From contig CM050649.1 of assembly GCA_027574665.1 (NCBI GenBank), positions 64,198,150 to 64,262,149 of the forward strand: a DNA stretch of 64,000 bases, read 5' to 3'. The notes beneath the pieces are model-generated. The model was not told the origin of the DNA and did no database searches. It worked only from the letters and a program-made list of their open reading frames with translations. Source of the stretch: Rhynochetos jubatus (taxonomy: Eukaryota > Chordata > Aves > Eurypygiformes > Rhynochetidae). The stretch's first letter is position 1. Each line of letters opens with the position of its first letter. Position numbers and translations under genes: made by a program. This document shows, one piece after another, positions 59,801 through 64,000 of the stretch.

Positions 59801-61463
59801 AGGATACACTAAGGCAGATCTTGTCTCAGCCAGCTGTTCAGGAGTGTGCGCTAAACCCTACAGGTATTCTGAAATGCAGCCTGCATGGGCTGCTGTTTCT
59901 TTAGGTGGCGGATAGAGGATCTGACTATAACTCTTGGTAATGGCATTTGGAGGGTAGAAATCAGGATTGTCCTTTAAAGACTGAAAATTAAGAATTAAAA
60001 TTCAGGGGTGTTTTAATATTATATATTAAAAGCACTTTGACTTTTTAACTTAGGTTTTGAAGACTGTGGATCAAGTGTTTGAAGCTTGAAATATTGGAGG
60101 TAGCTAAATTTGTAAGTCTTTTATAGTTAGTAAGATTTGCAAGTAATTTAAAAAAAATTGTGAGTTTTTTGCAGTGGTTTCCTTTTTTGCTTCAGAACTT
60201 AAAGAATGAGTTCTCAATTGGCTATTCCTTTTATTTCAAATGTTTTGCAGTTTTCAGTGAAACAAGTACCAGGATACAGTGTCCTAAGCATAATCTTAAA
60301 GGAGTTTAAGAAATTTTAGCTTTAATAATTTGAATTAATTCTCTAGATATGTTTATTTTACATGTGAAAATGAAGAAAACAGCTCTGTCAGCTATCAGGA
60401 TAGCTATTGATGCCCTTATAGTTTATATTAATTCATAATGCATCTGTGAAGCATGTAACGTCTTTAAATATATTAATAGACTCAGTTTATTTGTTTATTT
60501 CTGGGGTTTTTGGCAGTTGCCAAATTCAAGGCAATAGAATCATCATATTTTTTTCCCAGGAATGAAACACGGTTTTACTTCTACTATCAGTTTTTAAGGG
60601 GAAAAATTCCACCCAACTTTTTGGTTTTGTGGGGATTTTTGTTTATTTGTTTTTTAACCAGAACAGCATAAGTATATGAGGACTATTAACTGCTTTGTTA
60701 TTCATTTCAAATATGAGAAATTCCTTTTGTTGGATTTAAATGGAGAGTGAGAACACTTTCCTGAGGTAGCCACAGTAAAGATCTAGGAAACATGAATGTT
60801 TTATGCCATCAAGAATACAAAATCAAATGTAAAAGCTGCAAAATTGTGAGCCAGTTGGCTCAAAAAAGAGGTACTCCCTTGAGGGGGCAATGAATATGTC
60901 TAGAGAGCTCTTCCCAATAGATGTATTAGAGGGGAAATGACTCAATCCAGAAAGTATGCACCATGGTTTGCGGAATCATTGAGGTGTTTGGTTGTCCTGG
61001 AAGGACCTTTGTATAATAATGTTATTGTAACAAGGTGAACTCAGGAGATACTTGTGCAAATTTAGTGTCCACTGAACAGTTTCTGCTAGACATGTTCTAG
61101 GTATATTTTAGTAATACTATTGTTTATCTACAAGTTTCTCTTCTGCTTTTTTGTACGGAGGTTGGAGGTTGTAGCATACGATTTAATCTTAAATGTATGA
61201 CTCCTGTGAAGAAGAAATATGGGAGAAAACAATATGTTTGATCAAGCAACAGGTCCCAGATTAGTCTCCTGATTGTCTTGTATTACATGGTTTTGGTTAA
61301 AATAATGTTTTTGTTTTAAGAGGATGGAGCAGTTGCCTCACCCGACATAGGAGATATGTCTCCGGAAGGACCTCAGCCTCCCATGATTCTTTTACAGCAA
61401 CTTTTGACAGCTGCTACGCAACCATCACCTGTGAAAGCAATATTTGATAAACAGGAACTTGAG
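8695..61463 (+). CDS. HERC2: HERC2, partial gene: 43 internal coding exons
   Basis: HERC2 is a very large HECT-type E3 ubiquitin ligase and scaffold, known for roles in DNA-damage signalling, centrosome function and protein turnover. The 43 exons detailed below join by phase into 7146 nt (2382 codons) without a stop. I recognise the product by near-identity to vertebrate HERC2 as I remember it. Domains by segment residue (add about 24 for full-length numbering) are RCC1-like domain 1 near 397-760, a coiled coil near 935-955, a cytochrome-b5-like domain near 1185-1261, the MIB/HERC2 domain near 1848-1912, and a barrel-like segment near 2195-2241. The start-codon exon and the second half, including the catalytic HECT domain, are outside the window. 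Every intron is GT-AG except intron 20 (GC-AG). The gene is intact over this span, and the conserved frame argues against a pseudogene or processed copy. Confidence 0.98.
10916..10945. repeat. (GGTT)n-like simple repeat
   Basis: It reads gggtgggttggttggttggt and runs into T-rich sequence, 35 bases before the LTR-like element. Confidence 0.85.
10980..11800 (-). mobile_element. ERV LTR-like element
   Basis: It starts tgtagtgggttgacc and continues tcactcaccaatttactgtc, then ttaatttattgcc, whose reverse complement contains AATAAA. That suggests the element's sense strand is minus. A GC-rich section follows in which a unit of the form catgg-tcc-ccatgggctgcag occurs twice (about 11349-11374 and 11393-11417). 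I know this layout from LTRs common in birds. The far boundary, near aatgaacaca, and the family are uncertain. Confidence 0.6.
15212..16305 (+). mobile_element. CR1 LINE, about 1.1 kb
   Basis: Sense-strand CR1 reverse-transcriptase sequence enters at about 15212 ([18 protein letters not shown]) and includes TSGVPQG. It runs through the C-terminal region and 3' tail to ccgttctatgattcc near 16305. Coding pieces fall in different frames, so the copy is inactive. Confidence 0.93.
18165..18302 (+). CDS. HERC2: HERC2 exon 2
   Basis: It encodes residues 39-84, a highly charged Lys/Glu linker ([16 protein letters not shown]) followed by [16 protein letters not shown]. The acceptor has a strong pyrimidine/T tract (18133-18162). 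It enters with one carried base and leaves with one. The linker has about one residue more than the human protein as I recall it. Confidence 0.96.
21153..21255 (+). repeat. Possible ancient amniote interspersed repeat
   Basis: The run gagtcaaaccaaaggacagt, followed by ccagtgtcctgactgcagca and gtagccaagtggataatta, resembles a decayed repeat motif (roughly gtcagaccaaaggtccat) that I have seen in reptile and bird DNA. Match by memory only; family not named. Confidence 0.35.
23635..23660. repeat. Perfect 11-bp inverted repeat (hairpin)
   Basis: GCGTGTGTGTA at 23635-23645 and its exact reverse complement at 23650-23660 are separated by TTTT. Each arm is mostly alternating purine-pyrimidine. Confidence 0.95.
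24601..24635. repeat. (CA)n microsatellite
   Basis: CA repeat with two interruptions, ending in a C run before agttttgctgg. Confidence 0.95.
25869..26074 (+). mobile_element. CR1 LINE, short 3' tail
   Basis: It starts abruptly at gagagggtggtgaggcacag and continues through the CR1 coding end and tail (gatggtctttaaggtccctt) to ctatgattgtatgattt. About 205 bp long and little decayed compared with the copy at 1133. Confidence 0.92.
28585..28625. repeat. T-rich pyrimidine tract
   Basis: About 40 bases of T and C only after two G at 28584-28585, in intron 2. It resembles a splice-type pyrimidine tract but no exon follows. Confidence 0.85.
29288..29507 (+). CDS. HERC2: HERC2 exon 3
   Basis: It encodes residues 85-158, starting [17 protein letters not shown] and containing [20 protein letters not shown], a helical N-terminal region. 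The acceptor is ttctcag and the donor gtaaca. It leaves with two bases. Confidence 0.97.
29508..31156 (+). other. HERC2 intron 3 (1.6 kb)
   Basis: AT-rich, most strongly at 31010-31145. The minus strand has open stretches at 30361-30729 and 30683-30976 that I could not match to any protein and treat as chance. Confidence 0.6.
31157..31257 (+). CDS. HERC2: HERC2 exon 4
   Basis: It encodes residues 158-191 with [20 protein letters not shown]. The first base completes a Ser codon carried from exon 3, and the exon leaves with one base before gtaggt. The 780-bp intron that follows (31258-32037) shows nothing recognisable. Confidence 0.97.
32038..32194 (+). CDS. HERC2: HERC2 exon 5
   Basis: It encodes residues 192-244 with [20 protein letters not shown] and [20 protein letters not shown]. 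It leaves with two bases before a consensus gtaagt donor. The following 796-bp intron is AT-rich, with no feature I can name. Confidence 0.97.
32991..33101 (+). CDS. HERC2: HERC2 exon 6
   Basis: It encodes residues 244-281, including [20 protein letters not shown]. The acceptor reads ctttaaatag, a weak pyrimidine tract, but the frame and protein match fix it. The donor is gtgaga and the next intron is 330 bp with nothing recognised. Confidence 0.97.
33432..33603 (+). CDS. HERC2: HERC2 exon 7
   Basis: It encodes residues 281-338 with [16 protein letters not shown] and [20 protein letters not shown]. It ends on a full codon (CAG) before gtacct. Reading continues open past the donor for about 200 bases, but that sequence is not HERC2-like and belongs to the 532-bp intron. 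Confidence 0.97.
34136..34309 (+). CDS. HERC2: HERC2 exon 8
   Basis: It encodes exactly 58 codons (residues 339-396), including [20 protein letters not shown] and [14 protein letters not shown], the last part before the first propeller. It is symmetric (phase 0 at both ends), so skipping it would not shift frame. The following intron is 591 bp with nothing recognised. Confidence 0.97.
34901..35089 (+). CDS. HERC2: HERC2 exon 9, start of RCC1-like domain 1
   Basis: It encodes 63 codons (residues 397-459) starting [20 protein letters not shown] and including [18 protein letters not shown], the first blade of the N-terminal seven-bladed RCC1-like propeller. Both ends are phase 0. The intron after it holds an antisense LTR-like element. 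Confidence 0.97.
35411..36178 (-). mobile_element. LTR-like element in HERC2 intron 9, antisense
   Basis: On the + strand it starts tgtcgtggtttaactctggc and contains gatgcaattgctcatcacct and tgctatggaatgaaataccc, then tttgctcagtttgggtcagc, features of a bird LTR read antisense. The end near gaccagca (36178) is approximate and I did not find a convincing target duplication. Its first part corresponds to the LTR end at 4086-4296 in reverse. The middle (about 35690-35880) is a purine-rich, gagagccagag-like tract. It nearly fills the 1308-bp intron between exons 9 and 10. Confidence 0.65.
36398..36549 (+). CDS. HERC2: HERC2 exon 10, RCC1 blade
   Basis: It encodes residues 460-510, with the RCC1 signature [15 protein letters not shown] at its end. 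The acceptor is tttacag after a T-rich tract. It leaves with two bases of a Val codon before gtatgt. Reading continues open for about 36 bases past the donor, so the splice site was set by the match to exon 11. Confidence 0.97.
36550..37372 (+). other. HERC2 intron 10
   Basis: 823 bp, AT-rich, no repeat or exon recognised. Confidence 0.6.
37373..37530 (+). CDS. HERC2: HERC2 exon 11, RCC1 blade
   Basis: It encodes residues 510-563, including [20 protein letters not shown] and [12 protein letters not shown], one canonical RCC1 repeat. It enters with two carried bases and leaves with one before gtatgt. The 416-bp intron after it contains an A/C-only low-complexity tract. Confidence 0.98.
37827..37893. 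repeat. A/C low-complexity tract
   Basis: Nearly 70 bases made of A and C only apart from one G, ending about 55 bases upstream of the exon 12 acceptor. The minus strand reads as G/T-rich sequence. Confidence 0.85.
37947..38060 (+). CDS. HERC2: HERC2 exon 12, RCC1 blade
   Basis: It encodes residues 563-601 with [20 protein letters not shown], the outer half of a propeller blade. The acceptor is gttttgaag (AAG rather than the commoner CAG/TAG) and is fixed by frame and protein identity. It leaves with one base before gttagt. Confidence 0.97.
38061..39210 (+). other. HERC2 intron 12
   Basis: 1150 bp. The part 38191-38395 is AT-rich with many imperfect copies of units like acatat and tatgca. 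Otherwise nothing recognised. Confidence 0.6.
39211..39462 (+). CDS. HERC2: HERC2 exon 13, two RCC1 blades
   Basis: It is the longest exon in the window. It encodes residues 601-685 and carries [16 protein letters not shown] and [18 protein letters not shown], so it spans two propeller repeats. The acceptor is again of the gatttgaag type. The donor is gtaatt. The 920-bp intron that follows shows nothing recognisable. Confidence 0.98.
40383..40576 (+). CDS. HERC2: HERC2 exon 14, RCC1 blade
   Basis: It encodes residues 685-749 with [20 protein letters not shown] and [19 protein letters not shown], the last full blade of RCC1-like domain 1. It ends on a full codon before gttagt. The following 565-bp intron has no recognised feature. 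Confidence 0.97.
41142..41342 (+). CDS. HERC2: HERC2 exon 15, end of first propeller
   Basis: It encodes 67 codons (residues 750-816). [11 protein letters not shown] closes the propeller, and [19 protein letters not shown] begins the helical region after it. Phase 0 at both ends. The following 666-bp intron ends in a long T tract (41938-42006). Confidence 0.97.
42009..42237 (+). CDS. HERC2: HERC2 exon 16
   Basis: It encodes residues 817-893, including [18 protein letters not shown] and [18 protein letters not shown], all helical. It leaves with one base before gttggt. The intron that follows is only 74 bp, the shortest in the window. Confidence 0.97.
42312..42436 (+). CDS. HERC2: HERC2 exon 17
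   Basis: It encodes residues 893-934 with [20 protein letters not shown] and ends on a full codon (CAG) before gtatgt. Open reading past the donor for about 150 bases is intronic and not HERC2-like. Confidence 0.97.
42437..43584 (+). other. HERC2 intron 17
   Basis: 1148 bp, no repeat or exon recognised. Confidence 0.6.
43585..43763 (+). CDS. HERC2: HERC2 exon 18, coiled coil
   Basis: It encodes residues 935-994. Its first 20 residues ([20 protein letters not shown]) are almost all charged or Ala/Gln and match the coiled coil known near residue 950-980 of HERC2. [19 protein letters not shown] follows. It leaves with two bases. The next intron (949 bp) shows nothing recognised. Confidence 0.97.
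44713..44897 (+). CDS. HERC2: HERC2 exon 19
   Basis: It encodes residues 994-1056 with [20 protein letters not shown] and [20 protein letters not shown]. It leaves with one base before gtaagt. The C-terminal end (CVGQVPNTY) differs from mammals at several positions, so this is a fast-evolving loop. The 386-bp intron contains a 22-base C run. Confidence 0.96.
44945..44966. repeat. 22-base poly-C run
   Basis: An uninterrupted C run 47 bases after the exon 19 donor, preceded by an A run and a pyrimidine stretch. The opposite strand is a G22 run. Confidence 0.9.
45284..45439 (+). CDS. HERC2: HERC2 exon 20, with GC donor
   Basis: It encodes residues 1056-1108 with [20 protein letters not shown]. 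The frame into exon 21 works only if the exon ends ACA-G and the intron starts gcaggt (45440). Using the GT four bases further on adds four bases and breaks the frame. Confidence 0.93.
45440..45713 (+). promoter_or_regulatory. GC-AG intron 20 of HERC2
   Basis: The donor reads cag|gcaggt and the acceptor tgttttag. It is the only non-GT donor among the 43 introns whose donor lies in the window. The neighbouring GT at 45444-45445 would keep four extra bases and shift the frame. GC-AG introns are a known minor class spliced by the major spliceosome. Confidence 0.85.
45714..45899 (+). CDS. HERC2: HERC2 exon 21
   Basis: It encodes residues 1108-1170, including [20 protein letters not shown] and [20 protein letters not shown], helical and armadillo-like in appearance. 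It enters with the G carried across the GC-AG intron and leaves with one base before gtatgt. Confidence 0.97.
45900..46974 (+). other. HERC2 intron 21
   Basis: 1075 bp, no repeat or exon recognised. Confidence 0.6.
46975..47145 (+). CDS. HERC2: HERC2 exon 22, cytochrome-b5-like domain
   Basis: It encodes residues 1170-1227. [20 protein letters not shown] and [15 protein letters not shown] are the start of the cytochrome-b5-like domain of HERC2. The HPGG heme-ligand motif of true b5 is absent: after DIKDF the sequence reads QTQSLTGSS. It leaves with one base before gtgaga. Confidence 0.97.
47252..47355 (+). CDS. HERC2: HERC2 exon 23, cytochrome-b5-like domain end
   Basis: It encodes residues 1227-1261 with [20 protein letters not shown] and [10 protein letters not shown], the C-terminal half of the b5-like fold. 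It ends on a full codon before gtaaaa. It is flanked by short introns of 106 and 114 bp. Confidence 0.97.
47470..47620 (+). CDS. HERC2: HERC2 exon 24
   Basis: It encodes residues 1262-1312 with [20 protein letters not shown]. It leaves with one base before gtaagc. The 578-bp intron after it holds nothing I recognise. Confidence 0.97.
48199..48413 (+). CDS. HERC2: HERC2 exon 25
   Basis: It encodes residues 1312-1383 with [20 protein letters not shown] and [16 protein letters not shown]. The middle ([13 protein letters not shown]) is a Ser/Thr/Asn-rich loop that is more divergent from mammals than its flanks. The 920-bp intron that follows shows nothing recognised. Confidence 0.97.
49334..49466 (+). 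CDS. HERC2: HERC2 exon 26
   Basis: It encodes residues 1384-1428 with [19 protein letters not shown] and [18 protein letters not shown]. It leaves with one base before gtaggt, and the intron after it is 109 bp. Confidence 0.97.
49576..49703 (+). CDS. HERC2: HERC2 exon 27
   Basis: It encodes residues 1428-1470 with [20 protein letters not shown] and [16 protein letters not shown]. The acceptor is an AAG type (cctattaag). It ends on a full codon before gtaagc. The 114-bp intron after it is open in frame until its last codon, which is a stop. Confidence 0.97.
49818..50013 (+). CDS. HERC2: HERC2 exon 28
   Basis: It encodes residues 1471-1536 with [20 protein letters not shown] and ends in a strongly basic stretch (IIREKRKKR) that could serve as a nuclear-localisation-like or nucleic-acid-contact patch; that role is inference. 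It leaves with one base before gtaagg. Confidence 0.97.
50603..50739 (+). CDS. HERC2: HERC2 exon 29
   Basis: It encodes residues 1536-1581, an acidic, Ser-rich linker ([19 protein letters not shown]) followed by IKSPK, so it is probably disordered and contains Ser-Pro sites. It differs from the mammalian sequence by a small insertion. The following intron is 502 bp with nothing recognised. Confidence 0.96.
51242..51415 (+). CDS. HERC2: HERC2 exon 30
   Basis: It encodes 58 codons (residues 1582-1639) with [20 protein letters not shown] and ends KCLLKQ before gtaaaa. Phase 0 at both ends. The next intron is 75 bp and has no in-frame stop. Confidence 0.97.
51491..51627 (+). CDS. HERC2: HERC2 exon 31
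   Basis: It encodes residues 1640-1685 with [20 protein letters not shown] and [15 protein letters not shown]. It leaves with two bases before gtaaaa. The following 81-bp intron gives a stop at once if read through. Confidence 0.97.
51709..51860 (+). CDS. HERC2: HERC2 exon 32
   Basis: It encodes residues 1685-1736 with [20 protein letters not shown]. The acceptor is ctacgaag, with a purine just before the AAG, and is fixed by protein identity. It leaves with one base before gtgaat. The next intron is 424 bp with nothing recognised. Confidence 0.97.
52285..52476 (+). CDS. HERC2: HERC2 exon 33
   Basis: It encodes residues 1736-1800 with [19 protein letters not shown] and [19 protein letters not shown]. 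It leaves with one base before gtagga. The 812-bp intron that follows shows nothing recognisable. Confidence 0.97.
53289..53476 (+). CDS. HERC2: HERC2 exon 34, start of MIB/HERC2 domain
   Basis: It encodes residues 1800-1862. A variable Ser/Glu-rich linker leads into [20 protein letters not shown], the N-terminal signature of the MIB/HERC2 domain, a small beta domain shared with Mind-bomb ligases. It ends on a full codon before gtacag. Confidence 0.98.
53953..54145 (+). CDS. HERC2: HERC2 exon 35, MIB/HERC2 domain end
   Basis: It encodes residues 1863-1927. [20 protein letters not shown] and [15 protein letters not shown] complete the MIB/HERC2 domain. A Pro/Thr-rich and acidic tail ([10 protein letters not shown]) follows. 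It leaves with one base before gtaaac, and a C10/T run follows directly in the intron. That 712-bp intron also holds a CR1 tail. Confidence 0.98.
54286..54343 (+). mobile_element. CR1 LINE, very short 3' tail
   Basis: It reads ttggacttggtggtctttaa, then ggtcttttccaacc and attctgtgattctgtga, the last 58 bases of a CR1 including the short 3' terminal repeat. It lies in intron 35 of HERC2. Confidence 0.88.
54858..55040 (+). CDS. HERC2: HERC2 exon 36
   Basis: It encodes residues 1927-1988 with [20 protein letters not shown] and [13 protein letters not shown]. It leaves with one base before gtatat. Reading continues open about 60 bases past the donor. The following 573-bp intron has nothing recognised. 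Confidence 0.97.
55614..55798 (+). CDS. HERC2: HERC2 exon 37
   Basis: It encodes residues 1988-2049 with [20 protein letters not shown] and [19 protein letters not shown]. It ends on a full codon (CAG) before gtaatg. Confidence 0.97.
55799..57442 (+). other. HERC2 intron 37
   Basis: 1644 bp. No repeat family recognised. Short open stretches near 56683-56943 on both strands do not resemble known proteins. Confidence 0.6.
57443..57590 (+). CDS. HERC2: HERC2 exon 38
   Basis: It encodes residues 2050-2099 with [20 protein letters not shown] and [18 protein letters not shown]. It leaves with one base before gtagag, and the intron after it is 92 bp. Confidence 0.97.
57683..57879 (+). CDS. HERC2: HERC2 exon 39
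   Basis: It encodes residues 2099-2164, with the basic [20 protein letters not shown] followed by helical [20 protein letters not shown]. It ends on a full codon before gtagtt, and the intron is 231 bp. Confidence 0.97.
58111..58341 (+). CDS. HERC2: HERC2 exon 40, small beta-barrel-like segment
   Basis: It encodes 77 codons (residues 2165-2241). [20 protein letters not shown] is followed by [20 protein letters not shown], whose alternating hydrophobic and Gly pattern looks like a small SH3/Tudor-like barrel (inference). Phase 0 at both ends. The 684-bp intron after it ends near a (TTTG)n run. Confidence 0.97.
58981..59000. repeat. (TTTG)n simple repeat
   Basis: About five TTTG units 25 bases before the exon 41 acceptor, so they may form part of its pyrimidine-rich region. 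Confidence 0.9.
59026..59161 (+). CDS. HERC2: HERC2 exon 41
   Basis: It encodes residues 2242-2287 with [20 protein letters not shown] and a Lys-rich end ([12 protein letters not shown]) that is less like the mammalian sequence. It leaves with one base before gtatag. The following intron is 558 bp with nothing recognised. Confidence 0.97.
59720..59863 (+). CDS. HERC2: HERC2 exon 42
   Basis: It encodes residues 2287-2335 with [20 protein letters not shown] and [12 protein letters not shown]. The last residues (CALNPT) differ from mammals. It leaves with one base before gtattc. Confidence 0.97.
59864..61320 (+). other. HERC2 intron 42
   Basis: 1457 bp, AT-rich, no repeat or exon recognised. 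Confidence 0.6.
61321..61463 (+). CDS. HERC2: HERC2 exon 43 (last in window)
   Basis: It encodes residues 2335-2382 with [20 protein letters not shown] and [14 protein letters not shown]. The acceptor is ttgttttaag. It ends on a full codon before gtagag. The next exon lies beyond the window. Confidence 0.97.
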
Positions 61464-61529
61464 GTAGAGTGTGTGTTTTCTGCTATTAAGTAACCTAATA
61501 TATAAGTCTAATTCACATTCCAATTACAC

Positions 61530-62396
61530 TAGACTAGACTGGACTATTTCAGTTGGAAGGGACCTACAATGACCTAGTCCTGCTGCCTTGGCCATGTTAA
61601 ACAGCATTGATACGGGCATTGAATTGCCTCTTTAACACTGACAGGGTGCATCGATCTCTTCAGAAAGCCTGTTCCAGTGTTTGACCACTCTCCTGATAAG
61701 GAAATGCTTCCTAATATCCAACCTAAACCTTCCCTGGTGCAGCTTTGAACCATTCCCACACATCCTGTCACTGTACACCAGAGAGAAGAGCTCAGCACCT
61801 CCATCTCCACTTCCCCTCTTCAGGAAGCTGTAGAGAGCAATGAGATCACCTCTCAGCCTCCTTTTTTCCAAACTAGACAAGTCCAAAGCCCTCAGCCACT
61901 CCTCATAGTACATTCCATCCAGCCCTTTCACCAGCTTTGTTGCCCTCCTCTGGAGGCATTTGAGAACCTTCACATCCTTATTGAAATTGTGGGGCCCAGA
62001 ACTTCACCCAGTACTTGAGGTGAGGCCGCACCAAAGCTGAATAAAGCGGGACAATCAGCTCTTTTGACCAGCTGGTGATTCTGTGGTTGATGCTCCTCAG
62101 GATGTGGTTTGCCCTCTTGGCTGCCACAGGACACTGCTGACCCATAGTGACCCTGCTGCCAACCAGGACCCACAGATCCCTTTCTGCATGGCTGCCCTCC
62201 AGCCACTCCTCTCCCATGTTATACTTGTGCTAGGCATCACTCCATCTTAAGTGCAAAATCTGGCATTTTGACTTGTTAAATTCTTGCTGTTAATCACTGT
62301 CCAATGCTCCAATCTATCTAGAACCCTCTGCAAGGCCTCTTGTTCCTCAGGAGAGTCAACAGCACCTTCCAGTCTGGTATCATCAGCAAACTTCTA
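61530..62396 (-). mobile_element. CR1 LINE A, 3' part of an interrupted copy
   Basis: Antisense CR1 starting ggactatttcagttggaagg. The minus strand gives [20 protein letters not shown] and [20 protein letters not shown] at about 61680-61950. It differs clearly from the other CR1 copies here, so it is another subfamily. It breaks off in catcagcaaacttcta and resumes after the inserted element at 63658. Confidence 0.9.
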
Positions 62397-63657
62397 AAAG
62401 AATCACAGAATCTTTTGGGTTGGGAAAAAACCTTTAAGATCAAGTCCAACTGTTAACTCCGCACTGCCACGTCCACCACTAAACCATGTCCCTAAGTGCC
62501 TTATTTACACATCTCTTAAATACCCCCAGGAATGGTGACTCAACCACTTCCCTGGGCAGCCCATTCCAGTGCCTGACAACCCTTTTAATGAAGAAATTTT
62601 TCCTAATATCCAATCTAAACCTCCCCTGGGACCACTTGAGGCTGTTTCCTCTTGTCCTACCAATTGTCTCTTGGGAGAAGAGACCAACCCCCACCTCTCT
62701 GCACCCTCCTTTCAGGCAGCTGTAGGGAGCAACAAGGTCTTCCCTGAGCCTCCTCTTCTCCAGGGTGAACACCCCCAGCTCCCTCAGCTGCTCCTCACAG
62801 GACTTGTGCTCCAGACCCTTCCCCAGCTCTGTTGCCCTTCTCTGGACACGCTTCAGCCCCTCAGTGTCTTTCTTGCAGTGAGGGGCCCAAAACTGGACAC
62901 AGGATTTGGGGTGCGGCCTCACCAGTGCCCAGTACGGAGGGACAGTCACTGCCCCGGTCCTGCTGGCCACACTGTTCCTGATGCAGGCCAGGATGCCATT
63001 GGCCTTCTTGGCTACGTGGGCACACGGCTGGCTCATATTCATCCATCTGTTGACCAACACTCCCGGGTCCTTTTCCTCTGGGCAGCTTTCCAGCCACTCG
63101 TCTCCAAGCAGGTAGCGTTGTGTGGGATTATTGTAGCCCAAGTGTAGGACCTGGCCCTTGGCCTTGTTGCACCTTCTACAGTTGGCCTCGGCCCATGGAT
63201 CCGGCCTGTCCAGATCCCTCTGCACAGCCTTCCTACCCTCTGGCAGATCAACACTCCCACCCATCTTCATGTCATCTGCAAGCTTACTGAGGGTGCACTT
63301 GATCCCCTTGTCCAGGTCACTGATAAACATATTAAGCAGAGCTGGCCCCAGAACTGACCCTGGGGAACACCACTTGTTTGAGCAGCCAGTTTCTCCAGGA
63401 GAATGCTGTGGGAAGTGGTGTCAAAGTTTTTACTAACGTCTAGGTAGACAACATCTACAGCCTTTCCCTCATCCACCAAGTGGGTCACCTTGTCACAGAA
63501 GGAGATCAGATTAGTCACGCAGGACCTGCCATTCATAAACCCAGGCTGACTGGGCCTGGTCACCTGTTTGTCCTATGTGCTGTGTGATGGCACTCAAGAT
63601 GATCAGCTCCATAACCTTCCCCAGCACTGAGGTCAGACTGACAGGTCAGTCATTCTA
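62397..63657 (-). mobile_element. CR1 LINE B, inserted in CR1 A
   Basis: It starts (antisense) with the CR1 3' end aatcacagaatcttttgggt. The minus strand carries a 283-codon stretch without stop (63330-62479) covering the C-terminal part of the CR1 reverse-transcriptase protein ([20 protein letters not shown] to a stop at 62479-62481). The 5' side at about 63270-63560 is in another frame, so the copy is frameshifted. It is less decayed than CR1 A, as expected of a later insertion. Confidence 0.9.
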
Positions 63658-64000
63658 CTCCTGCATCCAGATGTTGTTAAATATATTGAACAACACTGGC
63701 CCTAGAATTTAACTCTGAGGAACACCACTGGTGTACGATCACCAGCCAGGTGTACCCCCATTCACTACAACCCTTTGAGCCCTGTCCTTCGGCCAGTTCT
63801 TCACCCACCGCACTGTGAACCTGCTCATCCCACAGTTGGACAACTTGTCCAGAAGGATGCTATGAGGGACAGTATCAAGATCCTTACTGAAATCCAGAAA
63901 AACTGCATCCACTGCCTTCCCTTTATCCGCTAGGTGAGTGACCTTATCATAGAAGGGTATCAAATTAGTTCAGCAGGACTTTCCCTTAGTGAACCCATGT
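63658..64000 (-). mobile_element. CR1 LINE A, continuation (runs off window)
   Basis: After the insert, ctcctgcatccagatgttgt resumes the older CR1 where 62396 left off. The minus strand reads DKVTHLADKGKAVDAVFLDF near 63890-63950, the CR1 reverse-transcriptase core. The element continues past the window end. Confidence 0.88.

Noticed and set aside
8695-61463. Idea that the window hides a CRISPR, phage or bacterial defence system
   Set aside because: Spliced vertebrate gene structure, bird-type repeats and AT-rich introns throughout. No prokaryotic operon, repeat-spacer array or phage gene is visible.

Overview
The window is avian nuclear DNA. Two things show this. The protein-coding content is a long run of vertebrate-type exons with GT-AG introns that spell HERC2. 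The interspersed repeats are CR1 LINEs, several ending in the typical 3' tail, together with LTR fragments of types I know from bird genomes. I see no bacterial, phage or plasmid features.

One gene dominates. The + strand carries 43 consecutive coding exons of HERC2 (8695-61463), the giant HECT-type E3 ubiquitin ligase with RCC1-like repeats. Joined by phase they give 7146 nt, or 2382 codons, with no frame break, about the first half of a protein of roughly 4800 residues. The start-codon exon lies upstream of the window. The second half lies downstream: the later RCC1-like propellers, CPH, ZZ and DOC domains, and the catalytic HECT domain. In order, the window encodes an N-terminal helical region, RCC1-like domain 1 (exons 9-15), a coiled coil (exon 18), a cytochrome-b5-like domain (exons 22-23), a long helical scaffold, the MIB/HERC2 domain (exons 34-35) and a small beta-barrel-like segment (exon 40). 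Exon numbers here are window numbers; human numbering is probably two higher.

Layout. 1-8694 is noncoding, probably the intron before exon 1, and holds a CR1 tail, a decayed endogenous retrovirus (pol remnant plus LTR end) and an inverted CR1. Exons 1-3 are separated by two introns of about 9.4 and 11 kb carrying an LTR-like element, two CR1s and simple repeats. From 29288 to 61463 exons are dense, with introns of 74 bp to 1.6 kb. From 61530 to the end, the next intron contains a CR1 of one type interrupted by a second CR1.

I did not find a new multi-gene system. The points most worth a second look are a GC-AG intron fixed by reading frame, a 75-nt intron that is open in frame and would add 25 hydrophobic residues if retained, the nested CR1 insertion with a candidate target duplication, two related LTR ends in the locus, a b5-like domain lacking the heme-site motif, and a perfect 11-bp hairpin.
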